64,000 nt of DNA from Drosophila persimilis (lineage: Eukaryota; Arthropoda; Insecta; Diptera; Drosophilidae): NCBI RefSeq assembly GCF_003286085.1, contig NW_020825327.1, forward strand, positions 682,001 to 746,000, read 5' to 3'. A program made the position numbers and the translations under genes. Shown in pieces: positions 28,302 to 39,538 of the stretch (its first letter is position 1; each line of letters opens with the position of its first letter). Below the pieces are notes generated by a model. The model saw only the letters and a program-made list of their open reading frames with translations. It ran no database searches and was not told the DNA's origin.

Positions 28302-28851
28302 TCAGGCGATTATCCTTGGATATAGCTCAGGTGCATCTAAAACTGTGCATGCTGGGGATTCCTCGTCTTCGTCTAAGGATATTTCTATGTGCGAGTCGGG
28401 TTTAGGCTTATTGCTTTTACTTAGATTAAACAATTTGTAGCTTAATCCTATTATGATTATGACAAATAGTGGTATTAAGCTTACATGTAATACATTATTT
28501 AATCGCGTATTTTCTATTACGATTTCTTTGGTTTGCAAATAAGCAAATAAGACAGTGGTTTAATTTTTGTTACGTTATATTTGATGTATATGCTTTGTGC
28601 AAATTCTGGTATTGAGTTGGATATTAAGAATTCATTTAATTGTACACTGCAATTATGTATTTTTATTAATGCGTTACCTTCTACTTTTATTTCTTGGTTT
28701 AGGAAATCTTGGTTTAATATGGTTTTTGGTAATTTCCAAGTTAACAATATATTGGGTTCTATGAAACTTATTTGAAAGTTTTTGTGTGCTTTGGTGTATG
28801 GACATTTTGTTGCTAGTTGTTTGACTATTCCTGATATACATTCGTCATTTT
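28302..28851 (-). pseudogene. env: Errantivirus env, C-terminal part (unit 3)
   Basis: Two overlapping minus-strand frames. 28517-28851 covers ECISGIVKQLATKC to IKPLSYLL; 28302-28538 covers the membrane segment and acidic tail. An 8-bp duplication (CAAATAAG at about 28536-28551) shifts the frame between them; unit 4 has the same duplication. Confidence 0.78.
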
Positions 28852-29055
28852 TATACCCGATACTCAAAATGAGTATTCGGGTATATTAGATTTGTGGTAA
28901 AAGTGGAAGGAATCCTTTCCGACCCCATAAAGTATATATATTCTTGATCAGCATCAATAGCCGAGTCGATTGAGCCATGTCTGTCTGTCCGGCCGTCCGT
29001 CTGTCCGTCCCCTTCAGCGCCTAGTGCTCAAAGACTATAAGAGCTAGAGCAACGA
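28852..29055. repeat. DINE-1/ISY-like repeat, copy c (5' part only)
   Basis: First ~200 bp of the repeat, ending AGAGCAACGA against the BEL-B3 left LTR, the same endpoint as copy b. It lacks 13 bp (TGTGTGTAACGTC-type) near 28905. Confidence 0.77.
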
Positions 29056-29357
29056 TGTTTGTGACCTTCCATCCATAGCCACAATTATTAGTTATTGATC
29101 TGAATTATGAAGTCTAGTGTAAGTTAGGCTAGGGCAAAGCGGGAGCGCAATAAAAGCTCGCTCTCTCGCTCTTGGCGAATTCGCCCCGCTTTGCCACCGT
29201 AGGATAGCTAGAGTAAGAGATTTGAATTGTGAAGGAAATAGAGTTGTTCGCCAACCTTGAATTAGATCGAGCATATCAAGTTTTTCGCCCCGCCAAATAA
29301 ATAATTTAAATTACAGCCAAAGTTTTCGGTAATTGATTAGAAAAACTCTTCTAATTT
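29056..29357 (+). repeat. BEL-B LTR, inverted relative to B3
   Basis: TGTTTGTGACC...CTAATTT in plus orientation, missing its last few bases. It has the same left flank (AGAGCAACGA of the DINE-1/ISY repeat) as the B1 LTR at 17260. It is probably all that remains here of a plus-strand insertion. Confidence 0.87.
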
Positions 29358-29388
29358 GTGTATGGGCCGCCGAAAAACCGCTCCAGTG

Positions 29389-30294
29389 CTAGTCCTTATT
29401 TCGACGACCCTGACCATGCCGTCCTCTCCTGCGTGCGTGGCGATGACCCTCCCCACGAGCCACTCCTGAGGCGGCAGATTGTTCTCGGCCACGATGACGA
29501 GGTCTCCTTCCTCGAATTTGCAGCCCCAGGACATATTCGCGGGACCATCGCTGCCAAAACGCTTGCCTGACTGACGAGACAAGTCGCCATCGCCGCAAGC
29601 AACTGAGACTCTCCTGGTCCGGAGTCCGCAGTGCTGGGGGGGCGATGAGCGACCCGCCTGTCAGCAGGTGCCCGGGTGTTAGGGCCTCGCCGTCGCTTGG
29701 ATCTTGGCTGATGACTCCCAGCGGCCTCGAGTTCATTATGGCCTCGATGCCGACGAGGACTGTGGCGAGCTCTTCGGCGGTTAGGAGCGCGCTGCCTACC
29801 GCCCGTAGGAGTAGGCTCTTGGCAGTTTTTACACCTGCCTCCCATAGCCCTCCCATGTGAGGAGCTTGCGGCGGTATGAACGCAAATTCGCATCCGTTCT
29901 TTGACGCGAAGTCGCGAATTGCGTCTCCTTGCTCCTTGAGCCTGATCCGCAGAGCGCTGAGATGGCGGCTCGCTCCGACGAAGTTCGTCCCGTTGTCGCA
30001 ATGAACGACTTGGGGATATCCTCGGCGCCAGACGAACCTTTGAAAAGCCAACAAAAAACAATCAGTAGTTAGATCGGAAACTATTTCTAGGTGAACCGCC
30101 TTGGACGCAAAACAAACAAAAAGCGCAATGTATGACTTGTATGGGGGCCTTCCGCGAATTTTCAATGTTGTGTGCACTGGTCCACAAAAATCAACGCCGA
30201 AAATTGAAAATGGGCGGAGAGCACGGAGTCGATCTGCGGGTAAATTCCCCATGAGTTGCGTCAGCAATCCAGGCTTGCATTTAAAACAGCGCAT
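29389..30294 (-). CDS. pol: BEL-B3 pol: integrase
   Basis: MRCFKCKPGLLTQLMGNLP, then the DDE core (IFGVDFCGPV, HCDNGTNFVGA, GGLWEAGVKTAK), VGIEAIMNSRPLG and FWQRWSREYV. A 32-bp deletion at about 29515 shifts the frame; the true C-terminal stretch is read at 29337-29582 (VIVAENNLPP, IRTSTGAVFRR). The zinc-domain Cys pair is at its start. Confidence 0.85.
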   Translation of the reverse strand: MRCFKCKPGLLTQLMGNLPADRLRALRPFSIFGVDFCGPVHTTLKIRGRPPYKSYIALFVCFASKAVHLEIVSDLTTDCFLLAFQRFVWRRGYPQVVHCDNGTNFVGASRHLSALRIRLKEQGDAIRDFASKNGCEFAFIPPQAPHMGGLWEAGVKTAKSLLLRAVGSALLTAEELATVLVGIEAIMNSRPLGVISQDPSDGEALTPGHLLTGGSLIAPPALRTPDQESLSCLRRWRLVSSVRQAFWQRWSREYVLGLQIRGRRPRHRGREQSAASGVARGEGHRHARRRGRHGQGRRNKD

Positions 30295-30309
30295 ACATGA
30301 TCGAACTGT

Positions 30310-31929
30310 CTAACGGCAGACCTCCTGAGCGTTCACTATCCACACGCTCTGTCGAAGGATGCTCACAAGTGCTCGTGGGCCGACATGAAAATTCGAATGG
30401 TGCAGATGACGAATATAGCTTCGCACGAATTGCGAGCGCTTAGTCAAAAGCAGAGGAAACTTGGCATCGTATGATATAGGAGCTTTGGCTAGTCGCCCCC
30501 CCACTCGCAACAACGAAAAGTTACACCAAGTCCCTGTGTCTTCATGGATGAATGGGTTCAACCGCTGAAGACTAGGACCAATTGTAGATCCTTTCCTAAC
30601 CTTTTCGATTTCTCCTTGATACTCGTGATGCTGGACGATTTCGACAATTTTATAAAAGGCTTCATTGTATTCGGTCGGTGAGATAGTTTTTTCGAATTTT
30701 AGGCGTGGGTCTTTACATTTTCTTATAAAGCGGAACACATACACGAACACTCTAAGCAGTTTGAGGTGTGACGAGAATCCCTCGATGACATCTAACAGCT
30801 CCGAACTTCGCACAGCCGCGGTCAGCCCGACCGCAGTCTTCCTCTTTTCCAGCTGAAGATCATCGGAGTGTTCGAAATGAGCGTTCTTGGGCCAGTTTTC
30901 TTCTTCCTCTTTCAGAAATGATGGTCCTTCGAACCAAATTGACTGAACGATTTCGTCGACGTCACAACCTCTTGAGACAATATCTGCTGGGTTCTGTTTC
31001 GTGGGTACATGCCGCCACGTAGCATCATCTGACCACTCTTGAATCTCAGCCACTCTATTTGAAACGAAAGTCGACAACGACGATGGATGAGACCGGATCC
31101 AATGGAGAGTTACCTCTGAATCCGACCAATAAACGACTCGTTCAATGGGCACGTTTAATAGGGGCTTGATTCTGTGACAGAGATCTGCGAGAAGGTGAGC
31201 GGCACATAACTCAAGCCTTGGGAGCGTTTTGGTCTTGAGCGGCGCTACTTTGGATTTCGAAGTCAACAATGATACTTTTAAACCTTCTGCAGTTCTGCTA
31301 CGTATATAGACGCACGCTCCATACGCTCTCATGGAGGCGTCAGCAAAGGCATGTATTTGAACCGGTGACATCGGATCGGAATACACAAACCGAGATATGG
31401 ATATGTCTTCCAATTGAGATAGTGTATTTTTCAACTTATTCCACGCTGTTTCCAAATGCAGCGGGATCGACTCATCCCAATCTAGTTTGTTAAGCCAAAG
31501 CTCCTGCAATAGGATCTTGCTTTTTATAACGATAGGACTTAATAAACCAAGGGGTTCAAACAACTTTGATGTCACCGATAGTATGTTCCGTTTTGTCGCT
31601 CGGAGACCCATAACTGAATTGTCAATTTTGAACTTAAAGGCATCGTCAGTAGGTAACCATGAGATTCCTAACGCCTTTGTCGACTCTGAATCCGAGATTG
31701 TTATGGGTTTGGCTGTGCTCTCAGATGCGGTGATCTCGGGTGAGTTTGAAAACCACTTAGTCAACTCAAACCCTGCGGTCTGAAGAACCTGAGACACTTC
31801 GGACTTAATTGCCCTTAGCTCCTCTACGCATGCAGCACCAGTCAACAAGTCATCGACGTAAAAGTCGGACCCAATAACGTTAGCAGCTCTAGGGAATGAG
31901 AGCTTCGCAGACTCACTCAACCTTTTCAA
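30310..31929 (-). CDS. pol: BEL-B3 pol: RT palm, connection, RNase H, integrase zinc start
   Basis: Longest open pol frame of the family (539 codons): SDFYVDDLLTGA near residue 20, KALGISWLP, LFEPLGLLSP, HAFADASMRAYGACVYI, YWSDSEVTLHWIRSHPSS uninterrupted, ADIVSRG and RHLHHSNFHVGPRALV. It ends at the TAG after VCR, in frame with 29389-30294. Confidence 0.86.
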   Translation of the reverse strand: MKRLSESAKLSFPRAANVIGSDFYVDDLLTGAACVEELRAIKSEVSQVLQTAGFELTKWFSNSPEITASESTAKPITISDSESTKALGISWLPTDDAFKFKIDNSVMGLRATKRNILSVTSKLFEPLGLLSPIVIKSKILLQELWLNKLDWDESIPLHLETAWNKLKNTLSQLEDISISRFVYSDPMSPVQIHAFADASMRAYGACVYIRSRTAEGLKVSLLTSKSKVAPLKTKTLPRLELCAAHLLADLCHRIKPLLNVPIERVVYWSDSEVTLHWIRSHPSSLSTFVSNRVAEIQEWSDDATWRHVPTKQNPADIVSRGCDVDEIVQSIWFEGPSFLKEEEENWPKNAHFEHSDDLQLEKRKTAVGLTAAVRSSELLDVIEGFSSHLKLLRVFVYVFRFIRKCKDPRLKFEKTISPTEYNEAFYKIVEIVQHHEYQGEIEKVRKGSTIGPSLQRLNPFIHEDTGTWCNFSLLRVGGRLAKAPISYDAKFPLLLTKRSQFVRSYIRHLHHSNFHVGPRALVSILRQSVWIVNAQEVCR

Positions 31930-31994
31930 ACACCGGATAGCTAAGAATGGGGCTGGTCCAGTCCCATAGGTTACAGTGTTGAGCTTGTATAATC

Positions 31995-32870
31995 TTAGGA
32001 TTCAGAAGGGTCTCTTCTCCACACTATGAGCTGAAACTGCCGATCCGCTTCGTTCACCATCACTTGGCGATACATCTTTTTAACATCAGCAGTCAGGGCA
32101 AACCTGTGCAGACGGAAACGGAGCAGTGTCGAGTATAATTCCTCTTGAATGGTAGGTCCCACCATCAGAATGTCATTTAAGGCCACCTGTGAGGACGTCT
32201 TGGACGAAGCATCGAACACGACTCGGAGCTTGGTAGACGTACTTTGGGGCCTCAGAACACACTGATGAGGGATTACGTAGTGTAGAGTAGAAGGAATCGT
32301 ATTGTCAGTAGGAGACATATGACCTAAGGAGAGGTACTCTTCCATGAATTCCAAGTACATTTTCTTCAACTCAGGGTCACGATGCAATCGTCTTTCAAGC
32401 GACAAAAACCGCCGTTTCGCAACCTCAAAGGAGTTGCCAAAACAATTTGGATCTGATTTAAACGGGAGCCTTACTTCGAACCGACCTGATGATAGTACCT
32501 GAGTCGTCTTACGATAGTGTTCTTCACATAGCTTGTGCTCAGGTGTGGCAATTTTCTTGGTAGATGGCATTTCTTCCAGTGACCAAAACTTTTTCAAGGT
32601 CCTATCGATGGATACTAGCAACTCTTCACTGCAACTCAAACTGTTTGTAATTTGAGGAGCAGAACTCCTGGAAACATATTTTCCCGACACAACCCAACTA
32701 AGAAGGGTTTTCTGAAGAGTTGGAAAGTCAGGACCTTGTTTAATTTGACCAACAGCTAATAATTCAAAGAACGATTCTGCTCCAATTAACATATCTATTC
32801 TTTGTGGCTTGTAGAAATAAGGGTCTGCCAGTGGTAGGTTCTCTGGGATTCGCCAGTCAGTCACATTCAT
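31995..32870 (-). CDS. pol: BEL-B3 pol: linker and RT fingers/motif A
   Basis: MNVTDWRIPENL to YVIPHQCVLRPQ, LRVVFDASSK, FALTADVKKMYRQVMV (motif A, intact here) and FQLIVWRRDPSES. It stops because one base is missing relative to B1 (TCCTTGAG versus TCCTAAG). Confidence 0.85.
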   Translation of the reverse strand: MNVTDWRIPENLPLADPYFYKPQRIDMLIGAESFFELLAVGQIKQGPDFPTLQKTLLSWVVSGKYVSRSSAPQITNSLSCSEELLVSIDRTLKKFWSLEEMPSTKKIATPEHKLCEEHYRKTTQVLSSGRFEVRLPFKSDPNCFGNSFEVAKRRFLSLERRLHRDPELKKMYLEFMEEYLSLGHMSPTDNTIPSTLHYVIPHQCVLRPQSTSTKLRVVFDASSKTSSQVALNDILMVGPTIQEELYSTLLRFRLHRFALTADVKKMYRQVMVNEADRQFQLIVWRRDPSES

Positions 32871-34252
32871 TGACTGGTCAGGGTGATAATAAAATTTGTT
32901 TGTGATCCAGAGTCGAGCCGAGCTCTGGCCAGAATGTGTTCACCGCTCTTAGTTCGGACGCTTACGATCGACGTAGCCAGAATTACCCTGTCCAACGCTG
33001 TCGCATGCAAAACATGTGACGTGGAAGGTTGATTCTGATTTGATGGAGGAGAAGGACTCTCTTGGGGTGGTGGCAACGCGAGACTATTAGCCGACACTGT
33101 GTATCGATGCAATAATGTATGATGTGAGCGGCTGCACACTCGACATTTATTGGCTTTGCATTTTACAACAGCGTGGCCTTTTCGCAGACAATTAATGCAT
33201 AGGGATGCCGACTTAGCAAACTCAAACCTTTGCATCACCGAGAGACGTGAAAATGAAGGGTCTCCTGAATTGCAGTAGCTACAAGTTTGCTGAGTTCTAC
33301 TGTTGGTGGAAGTGGAAGAACAAGCAAATGAACTGCGATTATGTTGCTTGCTTGGCATGACTTTGTCTTGCCTTGGCTTGGTCGATTCTTCAGCAGACAG
33401 ATGCTGGTATCGACGATTCAAGACTTTCTCAAAGTCGGACCAAAGCGGCAACTTCTCATAAGTAAGCTGTTCATCCCACTTTTGTTTCGGCACTGGGTCG
33501 ACTCTGTTTAAAACGAGATGAATGAGCATTGCATTCGAAATTTTTGTATCATCTCCGATCGACAGTAACGATCCGTAAATCGATGAAACAGTATCGATTA
33601 GAGTTCTTAGAGATGATGCAGATTGATGCGACATTCTCGGCAGATTGAACAATGTGGAAATATTATTCGTGAAAATCAAATAATCGTTGTCATATACTCG
33701 TTTTAGGCCAGCCATGGCCTTTTCATAATTTGCCTCGGTGACTTGGAACGCCTTTATTGTTCCTAATGCTTCATCAGAGAGGCACGAAATCAAATGATTA
33801 AATTTTTCGATCACTGGTATGCTGTTGTCGCTATGGACTAGTCTTTCAAAAAGGCTAATAAAATTTTTGAATTCCGAGTGTTTACCACTTAATTTGGGTA
33901 ATGCCAATTTCGGAAGTCTAGCATGAGTTGGGGCTGAAGAAGACACTGGCTTCGTCTCGCTTGCTGCATCAAAGGCGGCGATAAGCGACATTATCTTTCC
34001 TTTGGTGACAATTATCAGCTCTTCCAACTCGGCTGCATATTCATCATCACCTGTTATGTCCTCGAGTGGCTCCTGCAAATGGTTAGCCTTTTCAATTGAA
34101 GCATTCAAACAATCTAATCTACATTGTAATTCCGGTAATTGCAAAGGAATCGACCCTTGATCTAATCGATCCTCTAAGCGGCGAATGCTTTTTACTCTAC
34201 TTTTGAGCTTAATATTTAAGTCTTCAAGAGTGGGTTTACTTTTTTCTGCCAT
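32867..34252 (-). CDS. gag: BEL-B3 gag with truncated protease
   Basis: Starts at ATG 34252. Gag core and CINCLRKGHAVVKC knuckle are intact. The protease is cut after DSGSQTNFI by the same ~175-bp deletion as in B2, ending ITLTSQ. Confidence 0.86.
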   Translation of the reverse strand: MAEKSKPTLEDLNIKLKSRVKSIRRLEDRLDQGSIPLQLPELQCRLDCLNASIEKANHLQEPLEDITGDDEYAAELEELIIVTKGKIMSLIAAFDAASETKPVSSSAPTHARLPKLALPKLSGKHSEFKNFISLFERLVHSDNSIPVIEKFNHLISCLSDEALGTIKAFQVTEANYEKAMAGLKRVYDNDYLIFTNNISTLFNLPRMSHQSASSLRTLIDTVSSIYGSLLSIGDDTKISNAMLIHLVLNRVDPVPKQKWDEQLTYEKLPLWSDFEKVLNRRYQHLSAEESTKPRQDKVMPSKQHNRSSFACSSTSTNSRTQQTCSYCNSGDPSFSRLSVMQRFEFAKSASLCINCLRKGHAVVKCKANKCRVCSRSHHTLLHRYTVSANSLALPPPQESPSPPSNQNQPSTSHVLHATALDRVILATSIVSVRTKSGEHILARARLDSGSQTNFIITLTSQ

Positions 34253-34812
34253 AATGGTTGTTTTTCGACAGTGATTGCAGTAAACGAAAGATGTATGTAT
34301 GAACATATAACTGTTGCGTCCAAATAGCGGTTCACATATGTCTGTATGTGTCGATATGTATGTATTTATGTGTTTTTAGTTATATTTATGCAATTACTAA
34401 TAAAATGCATGCAATCAAGCTCTACTATATGTATATCATACGTCTGTGCCTAGAATTGAAGGCGATGTGCAATGTTTTCAGCACAAGACACCTCAAAGAG
34501 AGATCTGAATGTCTTTTGCTCAGCGTTCAATTTTCTGCACAAATACCTCTGATTCCTCTTTTGGATCTTTGAATCCAACTGCTACTTTCCTGTCTTTATC
34601 GCAGGGCATCTCTCGGCGGTAGCAGAATTTGCACAAAAATTATTGTTGGCGCGACCGACGCGATGATATTTTACAAAAAAATTGATTGCCGATTGCACAC
34701 ACACACGACGCGGGCAACGAATATGTTTGCATATGTATACTGCAATTTCTTGTGTCACTGTCACTTATTTTTGTTGCCTATAGTTCACTTTACAGTCCAC
34801 CCGGGGGCGCCA
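34253..34812 (-). other. BEL-B3 leader and primer-binding site
   Basis: Homologous to the B1 and B2 leaders. The primer-binding site sits at about 34797-34812 against the LTR. No gene is visible. Confidence 0.7.
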
Positions 34813-35123
34813 TGAAAAATTAGAAGAGTTTTTCTAATCAATTACCGAAAACTTTGGGTGGCTGTAATTTAAATTATTTATTTGGCGGGGCGAAAAACTT
34901 GATACGCTCGATCTAATTCAAGGTTGGCAAACAACTCTATTTTCTTCACAATTCAAATCTCTTACTCTAGCTATCCTACGGTGGCAAAGCGGGGCGAATT
35001 CGCCAAGAGCGAGAGAGCGAGCTTTTATTGCGCTCCCGCTTTGCCCTAGCCTAACTTACACTAGACTTCATAATTCAGATCAATAACTAATAATAGTGGC
35101 CATGGATGGAAGGTCACGCAACA
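34813..35123 (-). repeat. BEL-B3 5' LTR
   Basis: TGTTGCGTGACC...CTAATTTTTCA on the minus strand, 311 bp. It has the same right flank as B2 (AGTCAAATTC of errantivirus RNase H). Confidence 0.9.
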
Positions 35124-35516
35124 AGTCAAATTCATTTAATTTGATCTTCATATGTAGCTTCATATTTGGTTCCTTGAGGTTATTCAAACAAATCAAGGGT
35201 TTATGATCACTTAAAACCTCAAACGTTCTACCAAACAGGTATGGTCTGAAATACTAAGTTGCTCAAACTATAGCTAGTAATTCCTTTTCTATTGCTGATA
35301 TATATTGCTGGATACGCGGCATCTATTGTTTTATGTTCAACTTCTAGCTTAGGGTGTTTGTTTACATTGCCGGCTATCGGCTACACGTGGTCTACTTCGA
35401 GCGTGAGATTGTTTATGGGGGTTCGAGGCTGAGGGTGTCGGATTGTTTATAGTATGTGGGTTCAGGGTAATAGACATAGATAAGGGTATGCGGAGCATGG
35501 ACTATAGATATGTCAC
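35124..35516 (-). pseudogene. Errantivirus RNase H remnant and LTR fragment (unit 3/4 junction)
   Basis: Nearly identical to 27881-28274, including both RNase H stops and the TGTGACATATC variant at the LTR start. Confidence 0.65.
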
Positions 35517-35544
35517 ACCCCCATCGTTAGATTTAAGTCTGTCC

Positions 35545-36094
35545 TCAGGCGATTATCCTTGGATATAGCTCAGGTGCATCTAAAACTGTGCATGCTGGGG
35601 ATTCCTCGTCTTCGTCTAAGGATATTTCTATGTGCGAGTCGGGTTTAGGCTTATTGCTTTTACTTAGATTAAACAATTTGTAGCTTAATCCTATTATGAT
35701 TATGACAAATAGTGGTATTAAGCTTACATGTAATACATTATTTAATCGCGTATTTTCTATTACGATTTCTTTGGTTTGCAAATAAGCAAATAAGACAGTG
35801 GTTTAATTTTTGTTACGTTATATTTGATGTATATGCTTTGTGCAAATTCTGGTATTGAGTTGGATATTAAGAATTCATTTAATTGTACACTGCAATTATG
35901 TATTTTTATTAATGCGTTACCTTCTACTTTTATTTCTTGGTTTAGGAAATCTTGGTTTAATATGGTTTTTGGTAATTTCCCAGTTAACAATATATTGGGT
36001 TCTATGAAACTTATTTAAAAGTTTTTGTGTGCTTTGGTGTATGGACATTTTGTTGCTAGTTGTTTGACTATTCCTGATATACATTCGTCATTTT
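35545..36094 (-). pseudogene. env: Errantivirus env, C-terminal part (unit 4)
   Basis: Same membrane-anchor end and same 8-bp CAAATAAG duplication as unit 3. It also has a TAA near 36016 where unit 3 has TGA context, so the upstream piece starts later (35760-35990). Confidence 0.77.
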
Positions 36095-37172
36095 TATACT
36101 CGATACTCAAAATGAGTATTCGGGTATATTAGATTTGTGGTAAAAGTGGATGTGTGTAACGTCCAGAAGGAATCCTTTCCGACCCCATAAAGTATATATA
36201 TTCTTGATCAGCATCAATAGCCGAGTCGATTGAGCCCTGTCTGTCCGTCCCCTTCAGCGCCTAGTGCTCAAAGACTATAAGAGCTAGAGCAACGATGTCT
36301 TGGATCCAGACTTCTGTGATATGGCACTGCAACAAAAATATTTCAAAACTTCGCCCCGCCCACTACCGCCCCCACAAATGACGAAAATCTGTGGCATCCA
36401 TAAATTCAAAGATACGAAAAAACAGAAAACGCTGAATCGTAGAGGATAACTATATCTTCTAGAGTGCAAAATCTGAACCAGATCGTATAATTATTATAGC
36501 CAGAATCAAGAAAAAAATTTCATTCTTTCTCGCTCTGTCTCTCTCTAACACACAGGTTTCATGGTCGGTTTTGCCAATTGCAAAATATGAGTTCAAGGAT
36601 CTCAGAACTTATAAGAGCCAGAGCAACCAAATTTGGTATCCACACTCCTGTGATATCGGACCTTCACCGTTTTGTGTCAAAATTTCGCCACACCCCCTTC
36701 CGCCCCCGCAATGGACGAAAATCTGAGGCATCCACAAATCTCAGAGACTTTTAAGGCTAGAGTAACCAAATTTGGTACACACACACCTTTTAGATCTCAC
36801 TATAAAACGTACATCTCCAAATTTCGCCCCACCCCTTTCCGCCCCCACAAAAAACGAAAATCTGTTGCATCCACAATATGGCAGATTCGAGAAAACTAAA
36901 AACGCACAATCATAGAGAATGACCATATATATCCGGTTGCGGAATCTGGATCAGATCGGATAATTTTTATAGCCAAAAGCAACAAATCAATTTGCACTGG
37001 CTACGCAGCGCCCGACTTCACGCTCAGACTGATTTTCTGTCTCTCTCGCACGCACTCTTTGTCGTGTCGTTCAATATGAGCGGCGTCTGCCGGAGGAGAG
37101 CCATACTGACTAAGTATCGGGTATAAATGTAGAGTTGCGGTGTACGCAGCAACTTACAACGTTCCCCCTCGT
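36095..37172. repeat. DINE-1/ISY-like repeat, copy d (full length)
   Basis: Same site in env as copy a and complete from TATACTCGATACTC to GTTCCCCCTCG, with a shortened (GTCC)n. The GA-type tract CTGTCTCTCTCGC is at 37037-37049. Confidence 0.77.
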
Positions 37173-38040
37173 TTATCTTTCGTTTTGATTATTTCTCATA
37201 TACCTCGTTTTCTAGAACGTAATAATTGTTTTGCGTTAGGTCAGTGAGAACGTTATTGTCTTCATCTGGATATGGGACAATTTTAAGTATAGTATAGGAA
37301 TCTTTCTGATCTCTCGTGGGATGTTGGAAATTATTAGTATTTCGTTAGTGTCTGTAGATTGTGTATTTCAACCAGGTAGATGTTTTGATATTTAATAATT
37401 TCTCTGAATCGATGTGTTTCAGGTAATCCTGCCTTAATAATTTTGGATTAAAAATCCCTAATCTTGTTAGCTGCATGCCTAATTCAATATCCTCTATGTA
37501 TTCCGTAAAATGTTGAAGGTTAAATATTAATATTTCTAGTTGCTTATTTCTATCATTATCCTTGTTTAATTTATTGACAACTTCTATGCCAGAATTTACT
37601 GCTTGAATTACTAAGCTTAATTCGTTAGCTTGAAGACTGTGGCTAGCCAGATTGTCTTTTTTCCCTTCTAATTCGACTTTATCATCTTCATCTAACCTTC
37701 TAAATAGATATTTATATATTGTGCCTACTACATTTATAAGGCCTCTTTTTGTTTCTTTTGGCTATTTTTATGCCGTTGAATTCACGTTGCAATTTCTCGA
37801 CTAAATATTGAACTTGGATTTCGTTATTAAATTGGGTTGCCTGTTCTAGTAAACTCTGATATGTTTCATCTGTTCTTGTTATATTAATTGTTAAATAATG
37901 ATATTCATAATTAATGGGTATGTTAATGGTATTTTTTTAGAATATGAGATATGCATTCCTTGAGTTGATGGGATCTATCTCTATATTCTGTCCGGTAGAC
38001 TGTAGGACGGTGAACATTAGGAAGATTATAATCTTAATCA
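37173..38040 (-). pseudogene. env: Errantivirus env, N-terminal part (unit 4), frameshifted
   Basis: Matches 1867-2733, but a base insertion near 37745 (in the run coding the cleavage region) and other changes leave no long open frame. The hydrophobic, signal-peptide-like start MIKIIIFLMFTVLQ lies in frame with the end of pol at about 37990-38040. Confidence 0.72.
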
Positions 38041-39538
38041 TGTTGTAGCTCCAGATTCCCAGTGATCTCTTCGGGTACTTTGCAATTATCATATTTACTT
38101 TTATTAGATTTTTTCTTTTGAGTTTAATTTTATACTGGGTGATTTTCCTCCCTCTATTTTTCTCTTCAAAGTGCTTTTCGTCTACCTGCCTAATTTCCCC
38201 TGTTCTTTTAAACGAATTGGCTATTTTTGTTTTAACTAGGGGTGCACTCATGTAGCGCGTGTCTACTTCAAAGTCGATTCTATCGTTATTCAAATGATTG
38301 ATCTTCCTAACTTTATTCAGTTGGGTGTTATAATCTGGTAGTCCGGCGTACAGGAAGATATTATGAACCGTTTTATGGTTATAAATGTATAGAATTAACT
38401 CGAATTTTGTGAGCTTGTTCTCTATGTTATCCTCGCTTGAAATAATTCTTAATTTTTCATTGATCGTTTTATGTAGCCGTTCTACATCAGAAACTCCGTT
38501 TTTACTGGTAGTGATTTCGATTTTCACATTTTCCGCATTCAACCATTCTTGCAATGCTGCGCACATAAAGGCTGAATCTTTGTCGGCTTTAATTCCCTGT
38601 GGCTTGCCCATTTCGTTAAAGACTTTTATGATGGCTCTCTTTTTTTCTAACCAGTCACGACTCTTAACTTCTACAAGGGTAGCGAATTTAAAATATACAT
38701 CGATGGATGATAGGATTTGTTGATTGCCTACCAAATAGAAATCCATGACATACTTTTCTCTGATATTTTGTATTTCAGGGGTGATTTCGAAGGTTAGATT
38801 GGTGTTACGATGCTCTGTTTTAGCAACGTTGCACGTAGGACATTTATTGATGATATTTTGGATTAACTTTTGATAATCGGGGTAGTAGAATTTTCCTTTA
38901 AACCAATTAGTGGTCTTTTCGATACCTGGGTGAAGTAGCTCTTTATGATTCTTCAATATTTGTTCCTTGAATTCGGAGTAGTTCGGAATATCTATGAGTT
39001 TGGTACTGGATTTAATCAGTTTAGTCAAGTGATTTGGACTGATTATCTCCAGGAATGCCCTTTGGAACAGTGGGAAGTCTACTTCATTACGGAAATATAG
39101 TGCACTCTTTTTGGTACACAAATATTCCTTTATTATATTTTTCGCTAATGACTCTGTCATTTCAGTATATGTGATTTTTATCAGTATCTTGTGGAAATAG
39201 TGGGATGTTTCTACCTTATCCTCATTACCTTTAATCAGTTCTATTTGCCTATTATAGTAACTGATTGGTCGCTCTGTAAGTGGAATATAATTTGTATTAT
39301 CTTCTTGCGCGCTATGGACCGTTGCACAATCACTATTAATGGTTTCCCCGAGTAGGTTTTCGTTAATCTTTACTCTTGATAGCGCATCGGCTACATAGTT
39401 CTCCTTTTCTGGTAAATATTTTATTTTGAAGTCAAATTCATTTAATTTGATCTTCATATGTAGCTTCATATTTAGTTCCTTGAGGTTATTCAAACAAATC
39501 AAGGGTTTATGATCACTTAATACCTCAATAATAGACAA
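37937..39538 (-). CDS. pol: Errantivirus pol, RNase H end plus integrase (unit 4)
   Basis: 533-codon open frame. It starts at a TTG created by the LTR/RNase H junction. Residues about 5-57 end RNase H (EVLSDHKPL, ADALSRV). The integrase zinc domain is about 208-248 (LLHPGIEKTTNW, CPTCNV). The DDE core has MDFYLV, ADKDSAF and DVERLHKTINE, then a basic tail (QYKIKLKRKN). The last 34 codons are env signal sequence read in the pol frame. RT, protease and gag are absent, so it is a truncated copy. Confidence 0.87.
   Translation of the reverse strand: MSIIEVLSDHKPLICLNNLKELNMKLHMKIKLNEFDFKIKYLPEKENYVADALSRVKINENLLGETINSDCATVHSAQEDNTNYIPLTERPISYYNRQIELIKGNEDKVETSHYFHKILIKITYTEMTESLAKNIIKEYLCTKKSALYFRNEVDFPLFQRAFLEIISPNHLTKLIKSSTKLIDIPNYSEFKEQILKNHKELLHPGIEKTTNWFKGKFYYPDYQKLIQNIINKCPTCNVAKTEHRNTNLTFEITPEIQNIREKYVMDFYLVGNQQILSSIDVYFKFATLVEVKSRDWLEKKRAIIKVFNEMGKPQGIKADKDSAFMCAALQEWLNAENVKIEITTSKNGVSDVERLHKTINEKLRIISSEDNIENKLTKFELILYIYNHKTVHNIFLYAGLPDYNTQLNKVRKINHLNNDRIDFEVDTRYMSAPLVKTKIANSFKRTGEIRQVDEKHFEEKNRGRKITQYKIKLKRKNLIKVNMIIAKYPKRSLGIWSYNMIKIIIFLMFTVLQSTGQNIEIDPINSRNAYLIF

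Larger units (their letters stand above)
29056..35123 (-). mobile_element. BEL/Pao retrotransposon BEL-B copy 3 with inverted terminal LTRs
   Basis: Minus-strand gag-pol with a normal 5' LTR at the right end (34813-35123). Its pol 3' end is fused to an LTR in the opposite orientation (29056-29357). The fusion (CACAAATTAGAAG) is the mirror image of the one between B1 and B2. It is the most complete pol of the family, but it lacks protease, has an RT frameshift with a stop, the TAG after VCR, and a 32-bp deletion in the integrase C-terminus. Confidence 0.87.

Noticed and set aside
38385..38723. 112-codon plus-strand frame repeated at 9464, 43002 and 47485
   Set aside because: Antisense shadow of the conserved integrase frame.
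37937..39538. Complete errantivirus provirus
   Set aside because: gag, protease and RT are absent in every unit and env is split and frameshifted.
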